Positions 11,598-23,304 of a stretch of DNA of 64,000 nucleotides are shown piece after piece; positions within the stretch are counted from its first letter, which is position 1; each line of letters starts with the position of its first letter. Under the pieces are notes generated by a model, which searched no databases, was not told the origin of the DNA, and saw only the letters and a list, made by a program, of their open reading frames with translations. Source of the DNA: Cephalotus follicularis (lineage: Eukaryota; Streptophyta; Magnoliopsida; Oxalidales; Cephalotaceae); the NCBI GenBank assembly GCA_001972305.1, contig BDDD01002139.1:124001-188000 (forward strand), given 5' to 3'. The position numbers were made by a program, and so were the translations under genes.

Positions 11598-14281
11598 TGG
11601 GGCGACCAGGGCTGAACTTGTTGGAGGCCATAGTGTCTACGAGACACTTATTGATGAAGTTTCCCACAAGCTTTGGCGTGGGGGAGGTCAGAGGAGACCA
11701 GGAGGTGGCAAGGCGATGTTATAAAACTACCATTTTAGACAAGGGGAAGGGAAAGGTTCTCCCCATAGAAAACGTGGAGCTCAGAGGTGACGTAGAACCA
11801 GAGCGTCCACAGCCTGTTGAGGATGTCCTCCAAGTGCCCATAGAAGAGGGCAACACAGAGAGAATACTCCAAGTTGGCTCACAACTTGGAGAGGCGGAGA
11901 AGGAGGAATTAATAACATTCCTCCGAGGTAATAAAGATGTCTTTGCATGGTCGGCAGAGGAGGTCCCTAGCATCAGTCCAAGTGTAATGGTTCACAAGCT
12001 AAGTGTGGACCCAGCCAGGCCCCCGATCAGACAAAAGAAGAGGAACTTTTCCCCTGAAAGGCAACAGGCAATAGCCGAGGAGGTGAGCAAGTTGTTGCAG
12101 GCAGGTTTTATCAGAGATGTGCACTACTCGGACTGGCTAGCAAATCCTGTGTTAGTCAAAAAAGCAAATGGCAAATGGAGGATGTGCATAGACTTCACAT
12201 ACCTCAACAAAGGCTGCCCGAAGGATCACTTCCCTCTCCCAAAGATAGACCAGCTGGTAGACGCAACCTCGGGTTACAGAATATTGAGCTTCTTGGACGC
12301 TTATTCGGGATATAATCAAATCCCCATGTACAAGCCCGATGAGGACAAGACATCATTCATAACAGACCGAGGAATGTATTGCTACAAGGTTATGCCCTTT
12401 GGCTTGAAGAATGCGGGGGCCACCTACCAGCGCCTGGTCAACAAAATTTTTGAACCTCTGATTGGGAAGAATATGGAGGTCTACATAGACGATATGCTCG
12501 TCAAGACCCCTGCCAGGAACCCCCATGTAAAAGACTTGGAGGAGACGTTTGAAGTGCTGAGGAAGTACAATATGAAGCTCAATCCGTCCAAGTGCACGTT
12601 TGGGGTCACCTCGGGAAAGTTCCTCGGATTCATGGTCTCTAGCAGAGGAATAGAGGCCAATCAAGAGATGATCTCGGCAATTCAAAGCATGAGGCCACCT
12701 CAAACCATCAGGGATGTCCAGAGGTTAAATGGGAAGATTGCAGCCCTGAGTAGGTTTGTGTCCAAGTCGGCAGAGAAGTGCCTTCCCTTCTTTAAAATAC
12801 TTAGAGATCCCAAGGGATTCTCATGGTCCGACGACTGGCAAGCAGCCTTCGACAAGTTGAAGGAATACTTGGCTTCTCCTCCTCTGTTCTCAAAACCTAA
12901 GGATGGAGAAGACCTGTATTTGTACATTGCGGCCACATCGGGTGTAGTGAGTGCAGTGTTGGTCAGGGAAGAGGATAAAGTTCAAAAGCCAGTGTACTAC
13001 GTGAGCAAGGCTTTGAACGATGCAGAGGGGAGGTACCCAGAAGTGGAAAAGTATGCCTACGCTTTGATCATCTTGGCCAGAAAATTGAGGCCATATTTTC
13101 AAACCCATACAATCAAGGTTTTGACTGACAAACCGCTCAAACAAGTCCTTGCCAAGCCTGACACCTCGGGCAGGTTGGTTAAGTGGTCAATCAAACTAGG
13201 CGAGTATGATGTGAAGTTCGAAGCCAGACCAGCAATCAAATCACAGGTACTGGCCGACTTTGTTGGAGATAATACACCTACGGAGTGTATGGAGGAGAAC
13301 CCTTCCGAGAGCGAGAAGGGAATATGGAAGCTGTCAGTGGATGGATCCTCATGCCTCACTGGCAGTGGGGCAGGATTAGTATTGACAAGTCCAGATGGGT
13401 GGACGTTTGAATATGCTCTGAGGTTCAAGTTCAAAGCTACAAATAACGAAGCTGAGTGGGAAGCTCTGATAGTTGGACTGACCATCGCAAAGCACTTGGA
13501 GGTGCAGAGGATTGAAGCCTCGAGTGATTCTCAGCTAGTGGTTGGTTTGGCGAATGGGGAGTATGAGGTCATAGAAGACCTCATGACAAAATACTTAGCC
13601 CATTTTCAGGGCATGCGGTCAGCCTTCGAAGTTTTGAGAATTGTGAAAGTGCCAAGAGCAGAGAACGTCAGAGCAGATCAATTGTCAAAGCTAGCAACAG
13701 CAGAGGAGTTGGAGAAAAATCAAACAGTGCTAGTTGACTACCTAGAGCGTCCAACAATCTCTCAAGCAGAGATAATGGACATAGATGTTCCTCAGGAGCC
13801 AAATTGGATGACTCCCTTTATTAGTTGGCTAAGGGACGGGATCCTGCCCGAGGACCCCGTAGAGGCGAGGAAGATAGTTTATAGAGAAAACAGGTTCCAA
13901 TTCCGAGATGGGATCCTTTACAAAAGGTCTTTCTCATTTCCTTGGCTGAGGTGCTTGAACCCTTCAGAGGCCGATTATGCTCTAAGGGAAGTTCATGAAG
14001 GAATTTGTGGAAACCACACTAGGGGCAGGACTTTGTCTCACAAGCTATTAAGGCAAGGTTACTACTGGCGGACCATGTACCAAGACGCTATAAACTTAGT
14101 GAGGAAGTGTGACAAGTGTCAGAGGAACGCCAACATAAGTAGAAGGCCTTCTCAACCTCTGACATCAATAACGGCCCCGTGGCCCTTCGCACAGTGGGGA
14201 ATGGACTTCATCGGACCATTACCCATGGCAACCGGACAAAGGAAGTTTCTCATTGTAGCGGTTGACTATTTCACTAAGTAG
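11597..14281 (+). CDS. Tat pol: RT, RNase H, archaeal-type RNase H, integrase start
   Basis: This is an open frame of 894 codons. Visible in order are the protease end (residues 1-25), reverse transcriptase (about 150-360, with WRMCIDFTYLN near 192, YIDD near 295 and KFLGFMVSSRGIE), the first RNase H (about 435-540, TDKPLKQVL), and a second, archaeal-type RNase H. The second RNase H spans about 577-705, with LSVDGSS, NNEAEWEALI, SSDSQLVVG and ENVRADQLSKLA. The integrase HHCC zinc domain follows (about 799-845, ending CDKCQRN), then the start of the integrase core (WGMDFIGPLP). The second RNase H is the hallmark of the Tat lineage. In life it would copy and insert the element. It is part of a broken element. 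Confidence 0.93.
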   Translation: MGRPGLNLLEAIVSTRHLLMKFPTSFGVGEVRGDQEVARRCYKTTILDKGKGKVLPIENVELRGDVEPERPQPVEDVLQVPIEEGNTERILQVGSQLGEAEKEELITFLRGNKDVFAWSAEEVPSISPSVMVHKLSVDPARPPIRQKKRNFSPERQQAIAEEVSKLLQAGFIRDVHYSDWLANPVLVKKANGKWRMCIDFTYLNKGCPKDHFPLPKIDQLVDATSGYRILSFLDAYSGYNQIPMYKPDEDKTSFITDRGMYCYKVMPFGLKNAGATYQRLVNKIFEPLIGKNMEVYIDDMLVKTPARNPHVKDLEETFEVLRKYNMKLNPSKCTFGVTSGKFLGFMVSSRGIEANQEMISAIQSMRPPQTIRDVQRLNGKIAALSRFVSKSAEKCLPFFKILRDPKGFSWSDDWQAAFDKLKEYLASPPLFSKPKDGEDLYLYIAATSGVVSAVLVREEDKVQKPVYYVSKALNDAEGRYPEVEKYAYALIILARKLRPYFQTHTIKVLTDKPLKQVLAKPDTSGRLVKWSIKLGEYDVKFEARPAIKSQVLADFVGDNTPTECMEENPSESEKGIWKLSVDGSSCLTGSGAGLVLTSPDGWTFEYALRFKFKATNNEAEWEALIVGLTIAKHLEVQRIEASSDSQLVVGLANGEYEVIEDLMTKYLAHFQGMRSAFEVLRIVKVPRAENVRADQLSKLATAEELEKNQTVLVDYLERPTISQAEIMDIDVPQEPNWMTPFISWLRDGILPEDPVEARKIVYRENRFQFRDGILYKRSFSFPWLRCLNPSEADYALREVHEGICGNHTRGRTLSHKLLRQGYYWRTMYQDAINLVRKCDKCQRNANISRRPSQPLTSITAPWPFAQWGMDFIGPLPMATGQRKFLIVAVDYFTK

Positions 14282-15040
14282 GTGGAAGCAGAACCCTTGG
14301 CCACAATTACAGAGAAGAACACAGAGAGCTTTGTGTGGAAGTCAATAATTTGCAGATTCGGAGTTTCGAGGACAATTATCACCGATAATGGTAAGCAGTA
14401 CGATTGCCAAGCCTTTCGGGACTTTTGCAGAGAATGGAGGATAGAGCATAGGCTTGCCTCAGTAGCCTACCCTCAAAGCAATGGCCAAGCCGAGGTGATC
14501 AACAGAGAAATCATCTCGGGCTTGAAAAAATGCTTAGAAGACAGCAAAGGAAGGTGGACCGAGGAATTACCAAGTGTATTATGGATATATAGAACCACTC
14601 CTCGGACTACTACCCGAGAGTCCCCATAAAGTTTATGTTTCGGAGCAGAGGCCGTGATACCAGTAGAGGTTGGAGTACAATCACCAAGAGTTGTGCACTT
14701 TACTGAAGACAACAACGAAGAAGGGCTGAGAAGCATCCTCGACCTAGTGGAAGAACTCAGAGATAAGGCTGTGATCAGAGTTGCTGCCTACCAGCAGAGG
14801 GTAAGTTGATACTACAACAAAAGAGTAAGCCCAAGACCACTAAGGCAAGGAGATCTAGTCCTACGCAACTCAGCCGTTGCAGATCCTACTGGTACCAGAG
14901 GAAAGCTAGCCCCTGCCTGGGAAGGGCCATACAAGATCAAAAGGGTCCTTCGCCCAGGAACATTCAAACTTGAAACTTTGGGGGGTAGGGAGATTGCCAG
15001 AGCTTGGAATGCCGAGCATCTGAGGAAGTACTATCAATAA
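14282..15040 (+). pseudogene. Tat integrase, core and C-terminal part
   Basis: The core continues with EAEPLATITEKNTESFVW, SRTIITDNGKQ, YPQSNGQAEVINREI and VLWIYRTTPRTTT. The C-terminal domain ends with GKLAPAWEGPYKI and AWNAEHLRKYY, which is typical of Tat elements. It carries more than one break. Confidence 0.82.
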
Positions 15041-15995
15041 TTGTAAGAAATTTTCAATGAAATTTGAATTTTTTCAAGATTTGTCCAAGATTTGTGTTCA
15101 ACGTTATAGTTCCAAGTTTGCAAGGGACCGGAGGTCCAATGTTCATGTCCTCAAACCTCTGAACAGCCACCGATCAGCTCCCTCAGTCTTAAGCTAAGCA
15201 TCTCGGACCACGCCCCCAAGGGGGCACTTAAAGATCTAAAGCTTCCTAAGCCTTACGGAGGCTAATTCTCAAAAAAGAAAACCACCATGGCCAAAGGTTC
15301 GACAGACAGGGGAGAAGTAGAAGAAGATCCAGTCGATAGTTCTTGACTAGCCATGAGTTAGAAAGGAAGAAGAAGAAATCGCTAAAGGAAAAAACCTTAG
15401 AAAGATCTGGGAAAGTAAAGAGATGACAGAAACTTACCAAGGATTTTGATTTGAAGGGTTGAAATAAGGAACTGAAGACACTGCAGATTAAAGCTCTCAA
15501 AAGCACTGTAAGTTCTTAAGGTTGAAGAAGCGAAAGTTTTGTTGTGAAAAGAACAAGGGCTTTTATAGACCCCCTCCTCGGATCCTAGCCCTCCACCTTG
15601 CAACAGATCCAACGGTTGGGAAAAAGATCGTCACATCAGGCGCGAGAAATGAGGGGAAAGGCGCGGGAAACTAAAAGGCAGAGGCGGGAGTTGTTCTGTG
15701 CATGCCACGTGTGTAGCGTATTAAGTACGCAACATAAAGGCTAATCATGACGGTTCACTACTCGAGGCCTCTTAATGACAGTGAAGACAGACCAAAAAGC
15801 AGGCTTTAGTCCTCGGTTTAGATAGATAAGGTTTGGTGTCAGAGGAACAACAAAGGCAACACTCTCAGCCTCAGGCCATTTACACAAGGAAAAGCTAACA
15901 GGAAGTACTGTAGAGGAGTCTTTCCTGGGCCACGGCTCTCAACTCTGATCCTCCTCCTCTGACCAAGTTCAGAGAACAAGGACCAGGGGGGCATA
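15041..15995 (+). other. Tat 3' non-coding region and polypurine tract
   Basis: No sense gene is visible between the end of integrase and the 3' LTR. The region ends in the purine run aaggaccaggggggca, the expected plus-strand primer site. Antisense open stretches here lack any known motif. Confidence 0.7.
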
Positions 15996-16896
15996 TGATG
16001 GGGGGAAAATGTGTTTATAATAAGAAGGACACGTGTCCACTGCAGACAGGACCAGCTGTCCATGGGGAATTAGAAGTTTGTCAATGCCGTGCCGAGGAGC
16101 ACGCACATGGCAAGAACGTCCTTCTCGGACCTAGAGCCGAGGATCATCATTTTTTGAAGAGAATATACTGAGACATGAAGTCCGAGGACCCTCCGCGGAC
16201 TTCGGGTCAGAAGACCTCATCCAGGGTGTCGGGGCCGAGGACTTCCTCGGCCCAAAATATTTATCAGACATGAAACAGAAGACACACCCTCCATTACACA
16301 GAAACTGTCAACCCCCTCCTCGGACATATCAAAACTGCTTTCGTCCTCGGACCAATAAGGACCATGACCTCGGCAGCAGAGTCATAATGAGTTTCCTCTA
16401 CAGTCTTGCAAACGGAGGACCTCAGCCTTATCTACGGGATAAGGAGATTCACTTCACCAGATTTCTTGGGATTTGTACTTATCCAAATGAAGAGATAGTG
16501 TCATAACCAACTACAAACTAAGGAAAACATCGACATTATTGGAGGAGATCAAGGGGAATGACCGAGATCCTCGGCATTTCCCTAGGGGACAGGTACTACC
16601 TCCTAATTTCATGCTCAAACGTTTACAAAACTCCACTATAAATACAAGTTCAACATACTGAACAAAGGTCAGCCATTTTTGCATTACAAAGCACCTTGTT
16701 TCATCTGCACTTTGTCTAACTTGAGCGTCGGAGTGTCCCCGGGAGAACAACCTCCTGGGATTTCCACCATTTTTGTTACTTTGTGCAGGTGTCCGATATT
16801 AAAATCTTCCTCCAGGCATCAGTGACAAGCGTTTCTCTTAACAAATAAAAGTCCTCAACGTAGGATACTGTTGAGAGAAGGATTTCTGTATCAACA
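15996..16896 (+). mobile_element. 3' LTR of the Tat element
   Basis: It is 901 bp and starts TGATGGGGGGAAAAT; it aligns along its whole length with 8425-9327. About 36 differences were counted by eye, many of them G/A or C/T. Confidence 0.92.
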
Positions 16897-18868
16897 GTAA
16901 GTTTCATCACTCTATTTCATCTAAAATCTCAGGTTTGCATAAGAGGAATGGGAAATGATAATATAATACCAAGATTGGTTGATAATCTTGTGACTCATGA
17001 TGAAATTCTTGAGAAACTTGTGTTATAATTCGGATTTGTAGACTCTCTGTATAAACAGTACCTTAATTAATCCATATATCTATCAATTCTTCTCCAAATA
17101 TTATGAATTTGGTGTCTCTGGAAAGTTAAAGGTGTTATCTACATTTTTCGTGTTTTGACATTTTTCCAATTCGGCTCTGTTCCTTGAGAAAAATCAGCTT
17201 TAAAATTCCTGGTTATCCTACCTGCGGGAATGAAGTTTTGGTCTACTAAATATGTCCATATGTGTGCATGTATAAGTAGTCATATGATACAAATTAGTTT
17301 AAAGGTGATTATGAGATGACTTAAGTAACATGATAAATTTTAAGTTAGCATGTTAAATTTAGGACACAAATTAAATGGGCAATAAGAATACAAATACTCA
17401 TTTCTTGGATTATTTTATGCTTAGTCTAAATATTTCTATTCGACTTGAACTGCTATAATATAAATTCTGCTGCCTTAATTATTGGGACCATAGTTTCATA
17501 TATGTTAAATATTGTTTGCATATATGATACATTAATAGCCAATTACCAGACCGAAGCTAAATTAAGGTTGTTAAGAAGGAAGTGTTTTAGTAATACATGT
17601 TTTACAAGTAGTTTCGGATAATCTCGTAACTGTCATAACTTTTTCGTTTCACATACGAATTGACCCAACCAAAGCTCGTTTTAAAGGTTTAGATGCCTAC
17701 TTTTCAATGGTGTTTGTCTCATACCATGATTTAAATTGTACAAAAAGTTATGGGCAATAAATCACAACTGGTCAGTTTTGACGGTTAGCTTGTTTCTTAC
17801 ATAGATGTATATAAATGAATGAGTTCAATGATTTATTTGAGATTGAGTTTTATTATATTTTGTTGACTGACATGTTTTATGTTGAGATATGTTGAGTTGT
17901 GTTTTCAAGCCTGGGTTAGTGCGCTCGAAATTCTGGGTTGATGAGGTCCATGTACTGTATGAGATAGTCATGATCAATATCGCTATAGCAAAGTGGCGTG
18001 TGATGTATTCTGGTAAAAGCAACTCCTTATATATATATGTGTGTGTGTGTCTGCGCGCACTATGGCAGAGCAAACTAGTATTTATACTTTCTTGCAAAGG
18101 TAGTGTTTATGTTCCTTGATGTTCTTATTTACTATACATAGTCTGTGCCACTATTTTTTTAGCAGGAGTGGCTATCGGGATATGCATTGCAGGTATGGTT
18201 ACTTGGCAGGTGTAGATGTTATGATATTATTCTTATATATAATGTGGGTAGTTTCAAATCATTCTTTTATAAATGCAGTGAGCCACATGGGAAACGAATT
18301 TATGAATCGATTTGATGCTATGTATATACCATGTATGTAAAGAACATTAGTGGAACCTCAAGAATACTTGAGGAAGTGGATATAGGAACATTTGGGCCGA
18401 ACTACTATAAAATTATCTATCTGATTTACTATCTTTTCTTTTATTTTGTTGCTTGACACAGTGATGATAACTATTTGACTATTAAAGAAATATCATAACG
18501 AGCATGATATCTATATGATATATTACTTTAAAATGAACTGTTGATTCCTCTTTAGGGAGTGTGAATATTGAAATTGTATTATTCTTGACAGGTATAAATT
18601 TGGGAAATGTTCATTGTTAGGGGGAAATCTTGCAATTTTTTTTTCTTCAGAATTTTCACCATATTTAATGATTATTTAATTAAGATAAATGACTTGACTA
18701 AGAGTTTAACATGACAGTTTTAAAAAGGAAATAGTAATAATAGAATTATGGAGGTTAAATATGAAATAAATTGGCAAGATTTTGTTGTGTTGAGCATAGT
18801 TGGTCTAAATTAAGACATGGCTCATCTGAAAAAGGGTAATTAAAAAATGGGACAGGTCGTTACAGTTT

Positions 18869-18880
18869 TGGTATCAGAGC
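18869..18880 (+). other. Primer-binding site of element B
   Basis: The sequence tggtatcagagc, four bases after the LTR end at 18864, matches the initiator methionine tRNA. The spacing is what reverse transcription needs. Confidence 0.85.
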
Positions 18881-19330
18881 GTAGGTTTGGGATTCGTCGG
18901 TTTGACAATTGTGCAGATGGTGTATGTGATGAACATCTGTTGACAGTGCTATCATACTTTACTAGGAATTTTAATACTTCCTATGCATCCATGCTGAGTA
19001 AGTATATCCTAGACTTCTTGTTTTAATCTGGCATATTATTGTTTGGTGATTCGAAGCTTTAAGAAGCAAGTAAGCAATAATGGTGTACAGTAAACCAGGT
19101 ATGTGACATTGTGAATTTGTTATGATATGATTTTGTTCAGATATTGACACGTGTGATGAGTAATGTGATGAGACAGGTTATGTGATATGAGTATCTCTTT
19201 GTCGATGGTGAGTATACGTATGATGCACAACTCTCCTTAGCATGCCCATTGGTCTATGATGGTATGCTGAGTGTGAGTGCAGCAGATGCTCCGTCCCTCA
19301 TCCATTTGACAGTGTTGACTATGTGATTTT

Positions 19331-19452
19331 CGACGAGGGCAGATCCGTGAAATAACGACGTCCCCTCGGTCGAGGTTCAGATATGTGGTTCCGACGAGGG
19401 CAGATCCGTGAAATAACGACGTCCCCTCGGTCGAGGTTCAGATATGTGGTTT
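19331..19452. repeat. 61-bp tandem repeat, two units
   Basis: Two near-identical units begin cgacgagggcagatccgtga at 19331 and 19392. A third, partial unit (ttcgaggttcatatatg) follows. Confidence 0.92.
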
Positions 19453-20403
19453 CGAGGTTCATATATGTATATCATTGCTGCAGCAGTTGTATTATGAGAC
19501 ATGAGATATTGCACCGGTGCATGAGGATGATGATGAGAATGATGATATGAGATATGATGAGCCCATGACATGAGACGAGATGTTATTCAGATGTTTTGTA
19601 CGTAGGCCCCTCAAGCGAGGGTAGAAGGGGTGAGTGTAGCGTAGTAGGCCCCTCGGACGAGGGTAGAGGGGGTACTACGTTGAGGATGACAGATCAGTAT
19701 TGCCATCAGATATGGCCAGATATGAAGGCTGATGTTACTGCCGATGGGTGATTCCGGCAGGGCTGATAATTCTGCCCATGGATGATTCCGGCAAGAACGA
19801 TGTAGTTTACCTGGCTATGCCCGTGTCTGGAGCCAGTAAGTGATCACTTTGATTACCGATGTGTATTCCAGCTTACTAGATGCCTGCTGACGAGCAGATA
19901 CCTGCTGTTGAGCGGATGCCTGCTGACGAGCAGATGCCTGTCTTTACCGATGTGACATTCCGGTAAAGCATATGCCTATTATTGCCGATGTAACATTTCG
20001 ACAAAGCAGATGTTATCATGGCAGTGATGATCTGGTTGGTACAAGCCATGTGATGTTGCATGTATGGTTGTGTTGGTGTATATATGGTTGGTATCACTGT
20101 GCTAATATACAGCTGAATGCCTGGTATTACTAAAGTAGTTCCAGCATAGCAGACTATTTCTATTGCCAAGATGGTCACGACAGTTTTGATATTATATTGT
20201 CTATATGATACCTTGAGATTATAGGCAGCTGGATAGCTGGTTTGTTATATACAGCTCGGAGGCTGGTCTGAGTATGCAGCTTGTGTGCGAGGATGGTCAA
20301 CATGTATGATGGCAAAATTATGTGTGGACGACCCGTCAGGCAGCATGGGTGTTCCCTCCATATCGTATCAAAGCAGGTATGAAAATTTTGAGGGAAAATT
20401 TTT

Positions 20404-20416
20404 AAAAAAGGGGGGG
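20404..20416 (+). other. Polypurine tract of element B
   Basis: The sequence aaaaaaggggggg lies just before the 3' LTR start at 20421. Confidence 0.85.
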
Positions 20417-20420
20417 ATAT

Positions 20421-23304
20421 TGTACCACCCCGTGTTATATTTTGAAATATAATCATGCATTTTATGTGTCGCATGCCATTCATAATAATTTGTGAGACTT
20501 GGTGATTTACTTAAAGCAATCATTAATTTATTTTGGAAATAAGCCATCCAATTTTATTATGGATTAATTACCAAATTGGATTATGTGAATAAAAATATGG
20601 ATAGCTAAACCAATTTATTAGACTTGATTATGGGCTAATTTTAAGATGTGATGGTGTTAAAGAAAATTGTTAAAGACCCAAACCTAAATTTTTCTAGTCT
20701 AGCGGAATCATGCTTTTATTTAAGGTCCAAATTTATTTTCTTCATGCAAGTCAGCCCAATCTCTACAGAATTTACTACTCTTGGCCGTACTTCCTTCCTT
20801 TGGAAGCTTACACATTACTAGAATTTTCTATAACCTTCATAACGTGCACTTATACGGGTAAGCTTCAAAAAATTTCTCTGGACTCTCCTTTTCTGGACGA
20901 AAAAAAAAAGTAATCTTCTTCCCTGCAAAATTCTCCATTCTCTTCCATCATCCTTCAAGAAGTGTCTCAAGGAAACAAGCTAGCAATGAATTCTCTTTCT
21001 TTACTCTACTACATCCTAGTAAGTTTCATTACTTTCTTGCTTTTCATCTCTCAAATTTCGTGTCTCTTGGAATAATGATTGAAGTAACCAATTTTTATGT
21101 TAGATGATTTTTGGTTTAGAATGGGAGCAAATTGCTATAGAATAATCTCCAATCTTCTTCCTTAATTTTTGGGGTTCCTAGAGAAGAATGAGAATTGATA
21201 TTTAGTAATGATTTTAAGGATGAATTAGGTGTTAATGTGTTGAAATTTGCATGAATTAGTTACTAATTTTATTCCTCAAACTTTTGGGATTTTAAGTGAG
21301 TCAAAGAAAAGATGATTTCCTTATAAGGTAGGAAGGTAAGTTTCATCACTCTATTTCATCTAAAATCTCAGGTTTGCATAAGAGGAATGGGAAATGATAA
21401 TATAATACCAAGATTGGTTGATAATCTTGTGACTCATGATGAAATTCTTGAGAAACTTGTGTTATAATTCGGATTTGTAGACTCTCTGTATAAACAGTAC
21501 CTTAATTAATCCATATATCTATCAATTCTTCTCCAAATATTATGAATTTGGTGTCTCTGGAAAGTTAAAGGTGTTATCTACATTTTTCGTGTTTTGACAT
21601 TTTTCCAATTCGGCTCTGTTCCTTGAGAAAAATCAGCTTTAAAATTCCTGGTTATCCTACCTGCGGGAATGAAGTTTTGGTCTACTAAATATGTCCATAT
21701 GTGTGCATGTATAAGTAGTCATATGATACAAATTAGTTTAAAGGTGATTATGAGATGACTTAAGTAACATGATAAATTTTAAGTTAGCATGTTAAATTTA
21801 GGACACAAATTAAATGGGCAATAAGAATACAAATACTCATTTCTTGGATTATTTTATGCTTAGTCTAAATATTTCTATTCGACTTGAACTGCTATAATAT
21901 AAATTCTGCTGCCTTAATTATTGGGACCATAGTTTCATATATGTTAAATATTGTTTGCATATATGATACATTAATAGCCAATTACCAGACCGAAGCTAAA
22001 TTAAGGTTGTTAAGAAGGAAGTGTTTTAGTAATACATGTTTTACAAGTAGTTTCGGATAATCTCGTAACTGTCATAACTTTTTCGTTTCACATACGAATT
22101 GACCCAACCAAAGCTCGTTTTAAAGGTTTAGATGCCTACTTTTCAATGGTGTTTGTCTCATACCAAGATTTAAATTGTACAGAAAGTTATGGGCAATAAA
22201 TCACAACTGGTCAGTTTTGACGGTTAGCTTGTTTCTTACATAGATGTATATAAATGAATGAGTTCAATGATTTATTTGAGATTGAGTTTTATTATATTTT
22301 GTTGACTGACATGTTTTATGTTGAGATATGTTGAGTTGTGTTTTCAAGCCTGGGTTAGTGCGCTCGAAATTCTGGGTTGATGAGGTCCATGTACTGTATG
22401 AGATAGTCATGATCAATATCGCTATAGCAAAGTGGCGTGTGATGTATTCTGGTAAAAGCAACTCCTTATATATATATGTGTGTGTGTGTCTGCGCGCACT
22501 ATGGCAGAGCAAACTAGTATTTATACTTTCTTGCAAAGGTAGTGTTTATGTTCCTTGATGTTCTTATTTACTATACATAGTCTGTGCCACTATTTTTTTA
22601 GCAGGAGTGGCTATCGGGATATGCATTGCAGGTATGGTTACTTGGCAGGTGTAGATGTTATGATATTATTCTTATATATAATGTGGGTAGTTTCAAATCA
22701 TTCTTTTATATATGCAGTGAGCCACATGGGAAACGAATTTATGCATCGATTTGATGCTATGTATATACCATGTATGTAAAGAACATTAGTGGAACCTCAA
22801 GAATACTTGAGGAAGTGGATATAGGAACATTTGGGCCGAACTACTATAAAATTATCTATCTGATTTACTATCTTTTCTTTTATTTTGCTGCTTGACATAG
22901 TGATGATAACTATTTGACTATTAAAGGAATATCATAACGAGCATGATATCTATATGATATATTACTTTAAAATGAACTGTTGATTCCTGTTTTGGGAGTG
23001 TGAATGTTGAAATTGTATTATTCTTGACAGGTATAAATTTGGGAAATGTTCATTGTTAGGGGGAAATCTTGCAATTTTTTTTTCTTCAGAATTTTCATCA
23101 TATTTAATGATTATTTAATTTAGATAAATGACTTGACTAAGAGTTTAATATGACAGTTTTAAAAAGGAAATAGTAATAATAGAATTATGGAGGTTGAATA
23201 TGAAATAAATTGGCAAGATTTTGTTATGTTGAGCATAGTTGGTCTAAATTAAGACATGGCTCGTCTGCAAAAAAGGTAATTAAAAAATGGGACGGGTCGT
23301 TACA
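20421..23304 (+). mobile_element. 3' LTR of element B
   Basis: It is 2,884 bp, starts TGTACCACCCCGTG and ends GGTCGTTACA. It is uninterrupted and serves as the reference for the split 5' copy. There is no coding content, and short frames are shared by both LTR copies only because the LTRs are near identical. Confidence 0.92.

Larger units (their letters stand above)
8425..16896 (+). mobile_element. Ty3 Tat-lineage element, nearly full length, broken
   Basis: The element starts TGATGG, ends ATCAACA and is flanked by a perfect 5-bp target duplication gtaag (8420-8424 and 16897-16901). Removing it restores the LTR of element B exactly as seen near 21337. It has two LTRs of about 900 bp, a primer-binding site, gag, protease, RT, two RNase H domains, integrase and a polypurine tract. 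The second, archaeal-type RNase H marks the Tat lineage. The 8.47-kb size fits Tat elements smaller than Ogre. The coding part carries a handful of breaks. LTRs differ by about 4 percent by eye. Confidence 0.92.
7506..18864 (+). mobile_element. 5' LTR of element B, split by a Tat element
   Basis: The LTR starts TGTAACACCCCGTG and ends GGTCGTTACA. The two halves, 7506-8424 and 16902-18864, align end to end with 20421-23304. A short TG run occurs near 18036-18050, with its match near 22475-22489. No coding capacity is visible. Confidence 0.9.
18865..20420 (+). other. Non-coding internal region of element B
   Basis: The 1,556-bp stretch between the two LTRs has no frame with known motifs. It is rich in repeated phrases: cccctcggtcgaggtt, ggcccctc-gcgagggtag (twice, about 19602-19675) and gcctgctgacgagcagat (about 19880-19945). 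Parts of it reappear inverted at 28830-29160 and 32586-32900. It ends in a polypurine tract, aaaaaaggggggg. Confidence 0.8.
7506..23304 (+). mobile_element. Non-autonomous LTR element B
   Basis: Both LTRs are present (7506-18864, itself interrupted, and 20421-23304), each about 2.88 kb once the inserted Tat element is removed. The left flank is ttaca and the right flank ttact, a 4-of-5 match to a target duplication; the undisturbed first tandem unit reads gttact. The internal region (18865-20420) has a primer-binding site and a polypurine tract but no recognisable gag or pol, so the element must have moved with proteins from another element. LTRs differ at about 34 sites by eye (about 1.2 percent), which suggests a fairly recent insertion. 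Confidence 0.88.

Noticed and set aside
17825-18340. Short open stretches repeated at 22264-22779
   Set aside because: They recur only because both lie in the two LTRs of element B; there is no known motif and they overlap on opposite strands.
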